NCBI GenBank assembly: GCA_024698965.1 | Contig: JAILQM010000045.1 | Coordinates: 1 to 62,631, forward strand | Source of the DNA: Eubacterium sp. | GTDB lineage: Bacteria > Bacillota > Clostridia > Lachnospirales > Lachnospiraceae | Direction of reading: 5' to 3' | DNA length: 62,631 nt | Part shown: positions 17,029 to 25,200 of the stretch, one piece after another | Position numbering within the stretch: position 1 is the first letter of the stretch | How the letters are laid out: every line of letters starts with the position of its first letter | Position numbers and translations under genes: made by a program | The notes under the pieces: model-generated | What the model was told of the DNA's origin: nothing | Database searches by the model: none | Seen by the model: only the letters and a program-made list of their open reading frames with translations

Positions 17029-19047
17029 ATGAAGTACAAGCATCTGCTGACGCCATTAAAGGTCGGCAACAAAATTATCAAAAACAGAATGTCTTATCCT
17101 AATGCATCACCGCATTTTTTGCAAGGACCGGAGGATTATCCGGCTGAAGGATACAGAGCATTCGTTTCAAATCTCGCAAGAAACGGGGCGGCAATAATAG
17201 ATCTTGCCGAATGGGACAATCCCGATCAGAGAAAAGGTCCTATGGATATGGACATGACTCATATGCAGTCTTTCGATATGACTAATCCCGCAGTTCACAA
17301 TTATCAGGCACAGCTTGCCGAAGAAGTACATTTTTTTGATTCAAAGGTATTTGTGTCAATGCAGGAGAAAATGCCGGCAGGTTATTCCATGGACGGGGGA
17401 CGTTTTCCTATGGGACCTAACGGAAAGCCAACAGAAATTCTTCCTACGGAAAGAGTTAAAGAGGCGGTTGACTTATGTGTTGAGGCCTGCAGAACCTATA
17501 AGCTTTTAGGATTTGACGGACTTACCGTAAGAGTGGACAATGAGCTTATCAAAAAGCCGAATCCGAGAACCGATATGTACAGCGGTGACTCTATCGAAAA
17601 CAGAACAAGGTTTACTCATGAGTGGTTTGCGGCAGTTAAAAAAGCTTTCGGCGGTGATTTCCTTATTAAGGCGGTTATTGCCTGGGAGCAGCCTGACGGA
17701 TACGGCCCGTTTACAAGACCGGGCGGTGGTTATACAGAAAAAGAGGCAGAAGAGTTTATAGAGCTTTTCGATGATGTTGTTGATATTCTTGAAATCAGAG
17801 AAAGCGATGTCTGTAAGTCACATCCTACAGGTTATACAATGAAAGAGGATGTACATCCTGCCGTTGATTTTGCTGCAAAAATGAAAGCCAAAGGCGTCAA
17901 AATGCTCATGGCTCCTATAGGCGGATTCCAAAGTCCGGATGAGATGGAGAAAATTCTTGCCGAAGGCAAGTGCGATATGTTCGTTCTTGCAAGAGGATTT
18001 ATGGCGGATTATGATCTCGGCGACAAGATTAAAAAAGGTCTGGGTGAAGATGTTGTTCCTTGTATTAAATGCAATAAATGTCACGGCACGATTTTGCCTG
18101 AGCATGAGCCGTGGATAAGTGTTTGCTCCGTTAATCCTCTTATGGGCAAATCCGGAAAAATCCACAGAATGACAGCCAATCTTACACATGAGCCTAAAAA
18201 AGTTGCAGTAATAGGAGGCGGACCTACAGGTATGAGAGCGGCTCTTTATGCTGCGGGGCTCGGACATGATGTAACCATATTCGAGAAAACGGATTCACTC
18301 GGCGGTCAGCTTTTCCACAGTGATTATTTTTCATTTAAGTGGCCTGTTAAAAACTACAAAAACTGGCTTATAAGAGAAGTGCAGAAAAACGATAAGATTA
18401 AAATATTACTTAATACCGAGCCTTCTCCTTCGGATATAGAAAAGGGAGGCTTTGAGGCAGTACTTGCCGCAACGGGAGCAAAGGCTTCTCTTCCTAAGAG
18501 TATAGAAGGTATTGCTGATGAAAACGGAAATGCAAAAGAAGGCGTTTATACCTGCCTTGACGCAATTCCGAAAGAAAAAGAACTCGGTAAAGACATTGTT
18601 ATTTGCGGAGGATCTGAGGTTGGTATGGAAACAGCCATGTTCCTTTGCGAAAACGGACATAATGTAACCGTACTTACAAGACAAAACGAGCTCGGCCATA
18701 ACTGCTCAAAGCTTCATTACATTACTATGGCATGGATTAAGATTACAGACGACGGAAGAGCTGTAGAGTCCCCGGCCTGGGAAAAATACGAAAACTTAAA
18801 AGGCATTGTATCGGTTACCACAAAAAAGGTTGACGGAAATACGGTTTACTACGAAGATGCCGACGGAAATGAACATAAAATTACCGCAGACAATGTTCTT
18901 ATCTGCGGTGGTATGAAGCCTCTTACGGATGAAGCTTTAAGCTACGCCGCAAGTACACCTGAATTTTATGCAATAGGTGACTGCAACGGAGCGGGTAATC
19001 TTCAGATTTGTAATGAGCATGCATATTCAAGAGCAATGCTTATTTAA
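17029..19047 (+). CDS. OYE-family Fe-S flavoenzyme (2-enoate reductase / BaiCD-BaiH type), full length
   Basis: A 672-residue flavoenzyme of three parts: an FMN TIM barrel (about 1-360), a 4Fe-4S cysteine cluster (Cys345, Cys348, Cys351, Cys366) and a C-terminal FAD/NAD(P) module with VAVIGGGPTGMRAA and IVICGGSEVGMETA. The family uses NAD(P)H to reduce electron-poor C=C bonds, such as enoates, enones, bile-acid intermediates and flavones. The usual TDEYGG flavin motif reads TDMYSGDS, and the cluster spacing is CX2CX2C. The start is ATG 17029 (GGAGGG upstream); a longer frame from 16960 would begin inside the leader hairpin. It has its own TTGACA promoter. The end overlaps the convergent LysR gene by 4 nt. 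Paralogue of the gene at 2-1630; substrate unknown. Confidence 0.88.
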   Translation: MKYKHLLTPLKVGNKIIKNRMSYPNASPHFLQGPEDYPAEGYRAFVSNLARNGAAIIDLAEWDNPDQRKGPMDMDMTHMQSFDMTNPAVHNYQAQLAEEVHFFDSKVFVSMQEKMPAGYSMDGGRFPMGPNGKPTEILPTERVKEAVDLCVEACRTYKLLGFDGLTVRVDNELIKKPNPRTDMYSGDSIENRTRFTHEWFAAVKKAFGGDFLIKAVIAWEQPDGYGPFTRPGGGYTEKEAEEFIELFDDVVDILEIRESDVCKSHPTGYTMKEDVHPAVDFAAKMKAKGVKMLMAPIGGFQSPDEMEKILAEGKCDMFVLARGFMADYDLGDKIKKGLGEDVVPCIKCNKCHGTILPEHEPWISVCSVNPLMGKSGKIHRMTANLTHEPKKVAVIGGGPTGMRAALYAAGLGHDVTIFEKTDSLGGQLFHSDYFSFKWPVKNYKNWLIREVQKNDKIKILLNTEPSPSDIEKGGFEAVLAATGAKASLPKSIEGIADENGNAKEGVYTCLDAIPKEKELGKDIVICGGSEVGMETAMFLCENGHNVTVLTRQNELGHNCSKLHYITMAWIKITDDGRAVESPAWEKYENLKGIVSVTTKKVDGNTVYYEDADGNEHKITADNVLICGGMKPLTDEALSYAASTPEFYAIGDCNGAGNLQICNEHAYSRAMLI

Positions 19048-19931
19048 GCCTCGGAGCTATTTGAAATAAACTCTTTTACGGCCGGAGTAAGAGATGCTCC
19101 GCGTCTGTAAGCAAAACCTACAGGACGTGAAGGAATTTTGATTGGAGCGGGCACTTCGATAAGAGTGCCTGCTTTAATTTCATCAAGTACGAAATCCTTA
19201 ATTACGCAGCTTATGCCGAGTCCGATTTTGGCAAATTCAATAAGAAGGTCAAGTGAAGATACTTCGATGCTGTCTGAGGTATCAATGCAGTCCAAAAGAT
19301 TGGTTTCTACATATTTTCTTGTCATGTTCTGTTTGTTTAAGAGCATGAGAGTGCCTTCGCTCAAGTAATTTTCGGGTTTAATATTTCTGAGGCTTAAGTT
19401 CTCAAGGTAAGACCTTGATGCGACGAAGGTGTCGGTTATCTCGCCGACAGGATTAAAGGTTATGTCTTTAATCTGTCTTATCATGCTGACAAAGCCCATA
19501 TCAATCTGACCGGAACTTATAAGGTCTAAAGTCTCGCTTGAAGACTGGCAGGAAATGGATATCTTGATATGGGGATTGTTTTTGATAAACCTGTTTAAGT
19601 AAGGGAGCAGCATGAATTTACAAAGGGTTGTACTTACTCCTAGTTTGATATGGCCGACGCCAAGCTCTAAGTTGCGACGCAGTTCGTCTTCGCCGTGGTC
19701 TAAAATGGTGAAAGCTTCTTCGACGTGATTAAAAAGGATTGCTCCTTCGTCTGTAAGAGTTACACCTTTTGAGCTTCTGTTAAAGAGCTTAACTTCAAGC
19801 GATTCTTCGAGCTTTCTTATGGATTTGCTAATCGCGGGCTGGCTTATATAGAGCTCTTTGGCCGCTTTTGAGATGTTTTCGTATTTGGCTACGGTATAAA
19901 ATATTCTGTAAGATGATAAATTCTGTGTCAT
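19044..19931 (-). CDS. LysR-family transcriptional regulator beside the LeuCD-type operon
   Basis: A 295-residue LysR protein with an N-terminal winged helix (residues 5-65, with NISKAAKELYISQPAISKSI) and a C-terminal effector domain containing LGVSTTLCKFMLLPYL. It converges on the OYE gene, overlapping by 4 nt, and is divergent from the four-gene hydro-lyase operon 97 nt away. That divergent arrangement is the classic LysR layout, and a perfect 7-bp inverted repeat lies on the facing promoter (19977-20001). Control of the hydro-lyases is therefore likely; control of the OYE gene is possible. The inducer is unknown. Confidence 0.88.
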   Translation of the reverse strand: MTQNLSSYRIFYTVAKYENISKAAKELYISQPAISKSIRKLEESLEVKLFNRSSKGVTLTDEGAILFNHVEEAFTILDHGEDELRRNLELGVGHIKLGVSTTLCKFMLLPYLNRFIKNNPHIKISISCQSSSETLDLISSGQIDMGFVSMIRQIKDITFNPVGEITDTFVASRSYLENLSLRNIKPENYLSEGTLMLLNKQNMTRKYVETNLLDCIDTSDSIEVSSLDLLIEFAKIGLGISCVIKDFVLDEIKAGTLIEVPAPIKIPSRPVGFAYRRGASLTPAVKEFISNSSEA

Positions 19932-19972
19932 AATTATAACTCCTTGTTATGGATGACATTATTATTATATAT

Positions 19973-20001
19973 TTGTATTATACTATGCAATAAAGTATAA
20001 T
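19973..20001 (+). promoter_or_regulatory. Promoter and LysR-type operator of the hydro-lyase operon
   Basis: TTGTAT (19973-19978), a 17-nt spacer, TATAAT (19996-20001). Over it lies a perfect inverted repeat, ATTATAC (19977-19983) and GTATAAT (19995-20001), separated by 11 nt, the shape expected of a LysR binding site between divergent genes. Confidence 0.6.
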
Positions 20002-20028
20002 GGCAATGGTTTATAGGAGGAAACAAAA

Positions 20029-20493
20029 ATGGGAAAAATTTTCAGATTTGATTCCGATGTGGATACGGATCAGATTATAGCTTCACAGTATCTTTTATAT
20101 CCGACGATTGAGGAAATGAAGGCTTATACTTTTGAATCTTTGGACAGAGATTTCGCAAAAAACGTTAAGCCGGGTGACTATGTTGTCGCATGTGAGAATT
20201 TCGGCTGCGGATCTTCGAGAGAGCAGGCTCCGTCGGTATTAAAGGCTTTAGGTGTCAAGGCTGTAATTGCAAAGTCTTTTGCCAGAATTTTTTATAGAAA
20301 CGCAATAAATATCGGGCTTCCGGTTATAGTTTGCAAAGATCTTTATGATGAAGTAAAGACAGGCGATGAGATGGAACTTGATATGACGGAAGGTGTTGCC
20401 AAAGCCAACGGAACAGACTATGAGTGTACAAAGCTTCCGGAATATATGCAGGGAATACTTGATAAGGGCGGTCTTCTCGCTTCACTCGAATAA
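20029..20493 (+). CDS. LeuD/DmdB-type hydro-lyase small subunit (pair 1)
   Basis: A 154-residue swivel-domain subunit of an aconitase-superfamily dehydratase (3-isopropylmalate, citramalate, homoaconitate or 2,3-dimethylmalate type). [14 protein letters not shown] carries the substrate-specificity loop; YLLY resembles the YLVY form that I recall for isopropylmalate enzymes. [12 protein letters not shown] and the [17 protein letters not shown] run are the shared catalytic serine/arginine motifs. It is the first gene of the operon behind TAGGAGG, with its large-subunit partner 42 nt downstream. The absence of leuA or leuB nearby makes a leucine-pathway role unproven. Confidence 0.85.
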   Translation: MGKIFRFDSDVDTDQIIASQYLLYPTIEEMKAYTFESLDRDFAKNVKPGDYVVACENFGCGSSREQAPSVLKALGVKAVIAKSFARIFYRNAINIGLPVIVCKDLYDEVKTGDEMELDMTEGVAKANGTDYECTKLPEYMQGILDKGGLLASLE

Positions 20494-20535
20494 ATGTGAT
20501 TTGCCTTAAAATAAAACGGAAATTGGAGATTATTT

Positions 20536-21783
20536 ATGGGAATGACAATAGCTGAAAAAATAATTGCCGCTGCTGCGGGAAAAGAAGAAGTAAGAGCGGG
20601 AGATATTCATACCGTAACACTCGACAGACTTATGAGTAATGACGGCACAACCCATCTTACAATAGATATGTACAATAACCTTAAGAATCCAAGGATTGCC
20701 GATAAGGATAAGCTCGTATGGATAATAGATCATAACGTGCCTTGCGACAGCCCGAAAACTGCAGGTTCACACAAGAAAATGCGTGACTTTGCCAAAGCCA
20801 ACGGTATCGCTTTTTATGAAGGCGAAGGTGTCTGTCACCAGGTTATGATGGAAAAATACGTCCGTCCGGGTGAGCTTATTTTCGGTGCCGATTCGCATAC
20901 CTGCGCTTACGGTGCTTTGGGTGCTTTCGGTACGGGAGTGGGATGCACGGATTATCTTTACGGAATGGTTACCGGAACTTCATGGGTACTTGTGCCTGAG
21001 ACTCTTCATTTTTACCTTACAGGAGAGCTTAAAGAAGGAGTTTATGCAAGAGACCTTATTCTTACCATTATCGGTAGAATCGGAGCAAACGGAGCAAATT
21101 ACAAGGCAATGCAGTTTGACGGGCCGGGACTTAAGAGCCTTACTATGAGTGACAGAATCGCAATCTGTAATCTTTGTGTAGAGGCAGGAGCAAAGACGGC
21201 ACTTATGGATGTTGATGAGATTGCTCTTGATTATCTTAAAGAACACGGAAGAGAGCCTAAGGCAGTATATACCGCAGATGAAGACGCTGTTTATGCGGAT
21301 GAATATGAGATTGATTTAAGTATTATTACTCCTGTTGTGGCAAAGCCTCATTTTGTGGATAATATTGCATCCGTCAGAGAATGTGAAGGAATAAAGATTG
21401 ACGAGGCATTCCTTGGCTCATGTAACAACGGAAGAATAGAAGATTTAAGAGCCGGTGCCGAGATTATCAAAGGCAAAAAGGTTCATCCTCTTGTAAGATT
21501 CCTTGTTGTACCTGCCAGCCAGGAGGTGTACAGACAGGCACTTAAAGAAGGCATTATTTCAACATTTATGGAAGCCGGTGCAATTGTTATGAATCCTAAC
21601 TGCAGCGTTTGCTGGGGAAGCTGTCAGGGTGTTATAGGTGAAGGCGAAACCTTGATTAGCACAGGAACCAGAAACTTTAAGGGCAGAGCCGGACACGCAG
21701 ATTCTTTTGTATATCTTGCGTCAAGCGCAACGGTAACGGCTTCGGCAATTAAAGGTGAAATAACTTCAGCGGATAAGATATAA
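20536..21783 (+). CDS. LeuC/DmdA-type hydro-lyase large subunit (pair 1)
   Basis: A 415-residue aconitase-superfamily large subunit that would hold the catalytic 4Fe-4S cluster through Cys296, Cys356 and Cys359. It keeps DHNVPCDSPKT, GVCHQVMMEKYVRPGE and GADSHTCAYGALGAFGTGVG. Two sites differ from usual isopropylmalate enzymes: GSCNNGR replaces GSCTNGR, and NCSVCWGSCQG replaces the common CGPCLG run. It pairs with the small subunit 42 nt upstream. The reaction is a syn hydration/dehydration or isomerisation of a hydroxy-diacid; the substrate cannot be fixed. Confidence 0.85.
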   Translation: MGMTIAEKIIAAAAGKEEVRAGDIHTVTLDRLMSNDGTTHLTIDMYNNLKNPRIADKDKLVWIIDHNVPCDSPKTAGSHKKMRDFAKANGIAFYEGEGVCHQVMMEKYVRPGELIFGADSHTCAYGALGAFGTGVGCTDYLYGMVTGTSWVLVPETLHFYLTGELKEGVYARDLILTIIGRIGANGANYKAMQFDGPGLKSLTMSDRIAICNLCVEAGAKTALMDVDEIALDYLKEHGREPKAVYTADEDAVYADEYEIDLSIITPVVAKPHFVDNIASVRECEGIKIDEAFLGSCNNGRIEDLRAGAEIIKGKKVHPLVRFLVVPASQEVYRQALKEGIISTFMEAGAIVMNPNCSVCWGSCQGVIGEGETLISTGTRNFKGRAGHADSFVYLASSATVTASAIKGEITSADKI

Positions 21784-21792
21784 GAGGTGGCT

Positions 21793-22287
21793 ATGGAAAC
21801 ATTTAAAGGAAAGGTTTGGGTGCTCGGAGACGATATAGATACGGATATTATTATTCCTACCGATTATCTTGCACTCGAGACTGTTGATGATATGAAAAAA
21901 TACGCTTTTTCTCCACTCAGAGAAGAGCTTGCCGGACTTATTAAGCCCGGAGACATAATAGTCGGCGGAAAGAATTTCGGCTGCGGCTCATCGAGAGAGC
22001 AGGCGCCTGAAATTATAAAAGCCCTCGGCGTAAGATGTGTAATCGCCAAGTCTTTTGCCAGAATTTTCTTTAGAAATTCGATTAACAACGGACTTTTGCT
22101 CATTGAAAATTCCGATGTTCAAGGAGTGGTAAAAGAGGGCGATGAGATAGAAGTTAATGTTGGAGAAAGCATTGTCTGCGGGAAAATGAGCTATGAGATA
22201 AACTCACTTCCGGATAATCTTTTGGAAATCTTAAATGCGGGAGGCCTTGTGGCAGCCATGCGTAAAAAGAACGGAAAAGAGGTTTAG
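21793..22287 (+). CDS. LeuD/DmdB-type hydro-lyase small subunit (pair 2)
   Basis: A 164-residue paralogue of the small subunit at 20029-20493. It has [15 protein letters not shown], where the specificity loop reads YLAL, and the same [19 protein letters not shown] and [16 protein letters not shown] motifs. The start is ATG 21793 with AGAGG 5 nt upstream; a GTG at 21787 overlaps the ribosome site. It begins 9 nt after the first large subunit and 3 nt before the second. The loop difference from pair 1 suggests a different side chain is accepted. Confidence 0.86.
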   Translation: METFKGKVWVLGDDIDTDIIIPTDYLALETVDDMKKYAFSPLREELAGLIKPGDIIVGGKNFGCGSSREQAPEIIKALGVRCVIAKSFARIFFRNSINNGLLLIENSDVQGVVKEGDEIEVNVGESIVCGKMSYEINSLPDNLLEILNAGGLVAAMRKKNGKEV

Positions 22288-22290
22288 ACT

Positions 22291-23532
22291 ATGGGAAAAA
22301 CATTAATAGAAAAAATTATCGGAAGAAATACAGGCAAGGATGTTTGTCCGGGACAGATAGTTACGGTAAATGTAAGTAGAGTAATGATTCATGATATCTT
22401 TATTCCTTTCGTTGCCGAAAAATTCGAAGAAATGGGATTTGAGAAAATCTGGGATCCGGACAAGGCAGTGCTTATCTATGACCATCTTGTACCGGCAAGC
22501 CAGATTGATGATACAAGACATTTTAAAGTGGGTAATGAATTCGTTGCCAAATACGGCATGAAAAACATCCATCGTTCGGACGGAATCTGTCATCAGCTTA
22601 TGACAGAGGCAGGATATGTTAAACCGGGAGACATTGTTTTCGGTACTGATTCTCATACTACAACCTACGGCTGTGTAGGTGCATTTTCTTCCGGAATCGG
22701 TTATACGGAAATGGCCGGAATCTTAGGAACGGGAGAGCTTTGGGTTAAAGTGCCTGAGACAATTAAGGTAACGGTTAGCGGAAAACTTCCCGAGAACGTA
22801 ACATCTAAAGATATAATCTTAAAGCTCATCGGAGATATAGGAGCTGACGGAGCTACATATATGGCTCTTGAGTTCCATGGAGACACCATTGAAAATATGT
22901 CTGTGGCAAGCAGAATGACAATGTCCAATATGGCTATAGAAGGCGGAGCAAAGTGTGCGCTTTTTGCTCCTGATGAAAAGACCTGTGCGTACTGCGAGAT
23001 TCCTTACAGCGACGATGTAAAGAGCTTAAGAGCAGATTCTGATGCAAAATATGTAAGAGAAATCACTTATAAGGCCGAAGATTTTGTACCTGTAATGGCT
23101 TGTCCTTCTCAGGTAGATAAGATTCGCCCGGTAAGTGAGCTTAAAGGTACAGAAATAGATCAGGTATTTATCGGTTCATGTACGAACGGCAGACTTGAGG
23201 ATCTTATGGCAGCGGCCGACATTCTCAAAGGAAAGAAGGTAGCTCCTTTTGTAAAACTCATTGTTACACCTGCGAGCAGAAAGATATTTAATCAGGCTGT
23301 TGAAAACGGAACGATTGAAATTTTGTCTGAAGCAGGAGCAATAATAACCCATCCGGGCTGCGGACTTTGCTGCGGAAGAGCCGGCGGAATCCTTACGGAC
23401 GGAGAGAGGGTTGTAGCTACCAATAACAGAAATTTCCTCGGAAGAATGGGAACTTCAAAGGTTGAGATTTACCTTGCATCACCTAAGACTGCTGCGGCTT
23501 GTGCTCTTGAAGGAAAAATTGTCAGTGCTTAA
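22291..23532 (+). CDS. LeuC/DmdA-type hydro-lyase large subunit (pair 2)
   Basis: A 413-residue large subunit with cluster cysteines Cys297 (GSCTNGRLEDLMAA), Cys357 and Cys360 (PGCGLCCGRAGG). DHLVPASQIDDT, GICHQLMTEAGYVKPGD and GTDSHTTTYGCVGAFSSGIG are intact. Cluster motifs differ between the two pairs (CNNG versus CTNG, CSVC versus CGLC), so this is an old duplication rather than a recent copy. It is the last gene of the operon, and a hairpin overlaps its stop codon. Candidates are isopropylmalate, citramalate, homoaconitate or 2,3-dimethylmalate chemistry. Confidence 0.86.
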   Translation: MGKTLIEKIIGRNTGKDVCPGQIVTVNVSRVMIHDIFIPFVAEKFEEMGFEKIWDPDKAVLIYDHLVPASQIDDTRHFKVGNEFVAKYGMKNIHRSDGICHQLMTEAGYVKPGDIVFGTDSHTTTYGCVGAFSSGIGYTEMAGILGTGELWVKVPETIKVTVSGKLPENVTSKDIILKLIGDIGADGATYMALEFHGDTIENMSVASRMTMSNMAIEGGAKCALFAPDEKTCAYCEIPYSDDVKSLRADSDAKYVREITYKAEDFVPVMACPSQVDKIRPVSELKGTEIDQVFIGSCTNGRLEDLMAAADILKGKKVAPFVKLIVTPASRKIFNQAVENGTIEILSEAGAIITHPGCGLCCGRAGGILTDGERVVATNNRNFLGRMGTSKVEIYLASPKTAAACALEGKIVSA

Positions 23533-23546
23533 TTTTAAGCACTGAC
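23521..23546 (+). terminator. Hairpin over the stop codon of the hydro-lyase operon
   Basis: GTCAGTGCTTAA (23521-23532) is the exact complement of TTAAGCACTGAC (23535-23546) and includes the stop codon. Strong stem, but followed by TGACAAAAAA rather than T, so efficiency on the + strand is uncertain. Confidence 0.5.
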
Positions 23547-23569
23547 TGACAAAAAATGTCATTTGGGTA

Positions 23570-23598
23570 TTGATTTATTTTAAACTATGTTATATAGT
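23570..23598 (+). promoter_or_regulatory. Sigma-A promoter of the glycine-riboswitch transcript
   Basis: TTGATT (23570-23575), a 17-nt spacer, TATAGT (23593-23598). Start of transcription is expected near 23605, just before the riboswitch. Confidence 0.6.
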
Positions 23599-23620
23599 TA
23601 TCAATGTGTAAAAACAGATA

Positions 23621-23730
23621 TACTCTGGAGAGTCTTGGAACTGTTAGTTCAAGCGCCGAAGGTGTAATCCCTTTGAGAAACAAAGGGCCTATCTCTCAGG
23701 CAAAAGGACAGAGACATATGTCTACTCTGG
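23621..23730 (+). promoter_or_regulatory. Glycine riboswitch (gcvT type), single aptamer
   Basis: The conserved aptamer elements appear in order: CTCTGGAGAG (P1/P2 5' side), GCGCCGAAGG (P3 core), ATCTCTCAGGCAAAAGGACAGAG split over the P2/P1 3' side. Only one aptamer is present, but TACTCTGGAG at 23621-23630 recurs exactly at 23723-23732, where a second aptamer would begin, leaving a ghost-like remnant that leads into the terminator. The leader belongs to an AGCS symporter whose likely substrates are glycine and alanine, matching the ligand. The ON or OFF direction cannot be read with certainty. Confidence 0.93.
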
Positions 23731-23757
23731 AGGGCTGATTATCAGCTCTCTTTTTTG
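23730..23757 (+). terminator. Riboswitch-controlled terminator
   Basis: Stem 23730-23738 with 23742-23750 (one G-T pair), a short TTA loop, then six T. It follows the aptamer directly and ends about 50 nt before the symporter start, so it is the likely expression platform. Confidence 0.85.
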
Positions 23758-23808
23758 TGGGAAAAAAAGGAGAGCGTCAGATTATAAAACCTAGGAGGAA
23801 GAGAAAAA

Positions 23809-25200
23809 ATGTTTGACACAATTCTTACAAGTATCGATGACTTTGTGTGGGGTCCGGTACTTATTATCTTAATCCTTGCCACAGGTATTTATCTTACGGC
23901 AAGAGTCGGATTCTTACAGATTCGCCATTTAGGCAAAGCTCTTAAATTCATGGTGAAAAATGAAGATGACGGTAAGGGAGAGGTTACCTCTTTCGGAGCT
24001 TTATGTACAGCGCTTTCAGCTACTATCGGTACAGGTAATATCGTAGGTGTTGCCACAGCTATCGTAGCCGGAGGACCGGGAGCTCTTTTCTGGATGGAGG
24101 TTGCAGCTCTTTTCGGTATGGCAACAAAGTATTCGGAAGGACTTCTCGCTGTTAAATATCGTACTATAGACGAAGACGGCCATGTTCTTGGCGGACCGTT
24201 CTACTATATTGAAAACGGTATGGGCAAAAAATGGAGTTGGCTCGGTAAGATATTTGCATTTTTCGGAATGTGCGTAGGTCTTATGGGTATCGGTACATTT
24301 ACTCAGGTAAACGGTATCACAAGCGCAGTCGGAAACTTCTTTGATCCAAACGGAGCAAATACAATTTCTTTAATCGGCAGAAACTATTCTATAGCTGTTG
24401 TTATTGCGGGAATTATTCTTGCTGTATTTGTAGGTCTTGTTGTTATCGGCGGACTTAAGAGAATCGCAAAGGTTTCGGAAGTTATTGTACCTTTTATGGC
24501 AGTAATTTATGTTGTATTTTGTCTTATACTTCTTATCTGTAATGTTAAAGCTATTCCGGCAGCCGTTGTTGAAATCGTTCAGGGTGCTTTCGGTGTAAGA
24601 GCTGCTGCAGGTGGTGCTCTCGGTGCAATCATCCTTGCAATGCAGAAGGGTATCGCAAGAGGTATATTCTCAAATGAGGCCGGTCTTGGTTCTGCTCCTA
24701 TTGCTGCAGCTGCCGCTCAGACAAATGAGCCGGTAAGACAGGGTCTTGTTTCAATGACAGGTACATTTATCGACACAATTGTTATTTGTACAATGACAGG
24801 TCTTTCAATTGTTATTACAGGTGCCTGGGATATGGGACTTGAGGGAGTTGCCGTTACTACAAAGGCATTCCAGGAAGGACTTCCTTTTAACAATACATTC
24901 TGTGCGTTTGTACTTATGATTTGTCTTATTTTCTTTGCGTTTACAACAATTCTCGGATGGGATTACTACTCAGAGAGATGTCTTGAGTATTTAAGCGGAA
25001 GAAATGAAAAAGCTGTTAAGGCTTACAGATGGCTTTATATTGCAGCCGTATTTATCGGACCGTACTTTACGGTATCGGAAGTTTGGGTTATTGCGGACAT
25101 ATTCAATGCCCTTATGGCAATACCTAACCTTATAGCACTTCTTGCTTTAAGCGGTGTTATTGTTGCTGAGACAAAAGATTTCTTTGCAAGAAATAAATAA
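23809..25200 (+). CDS. Alanine/glycine:cation symporter (AGCS family)
   Basis: A 463-residue inner-membrane Na+ or H+ coupled amino-acid symporter with about 11 hydrophobic segments. Family signatures are ATIGTGNIVGVATAIVAGGP near the N-terminus, FWMEVAALFGMATKYSEG, and GIARGIFSNEAGLGSAPIAA in the middle. The upstream single-aptamer glycine riboswitch points to glycine (and alanine) as substrate. The start is ATG 23809 after CTAGGAGGAAG. Its stop abuts the stop of the convergent AP2/HNH-type gene with no intergenic base. Confidence 0.95.
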   Translation: MFDTILTSIDDFVWGPVLIILILATGIYLTARVGFLQIRHLGKALKFMVKNEDDGKGEVTSFGALCTALSATIGTGNIVGVATAIVAGGPGALFWMEVAALFGMATKYSEGLLAVKYRTIDEDGHVLGGPFYYIENGMGKKWSWLGKIFAFFGMCVGLMGIGTFTQVNGITSAVGNFFDPNGANTISLIGRNYSIAVVIAGIILAVFVGLVVIGGLKRIAKVSEVIVPFMAVIYVVFCLILLICNVKAIPAAVVEIVQGAFGVRAAAGGALGAIILAMQKGIARGIFSNEAGLGSAPIAAAAAQTNEPVRQGLVSMTGTFIDTIVICTMTGLSIVITGAWDMGLEGVAVTTKAFQEGLPFNNTFCAFVLMICLIFFAFTTILGWDYYSERCLEYLSGRNEKAVKAYRWLYIAAVFIGPYFTVSEVWVIADIFNALMAIPNLIALLALSGVIVAETKDFFARNK

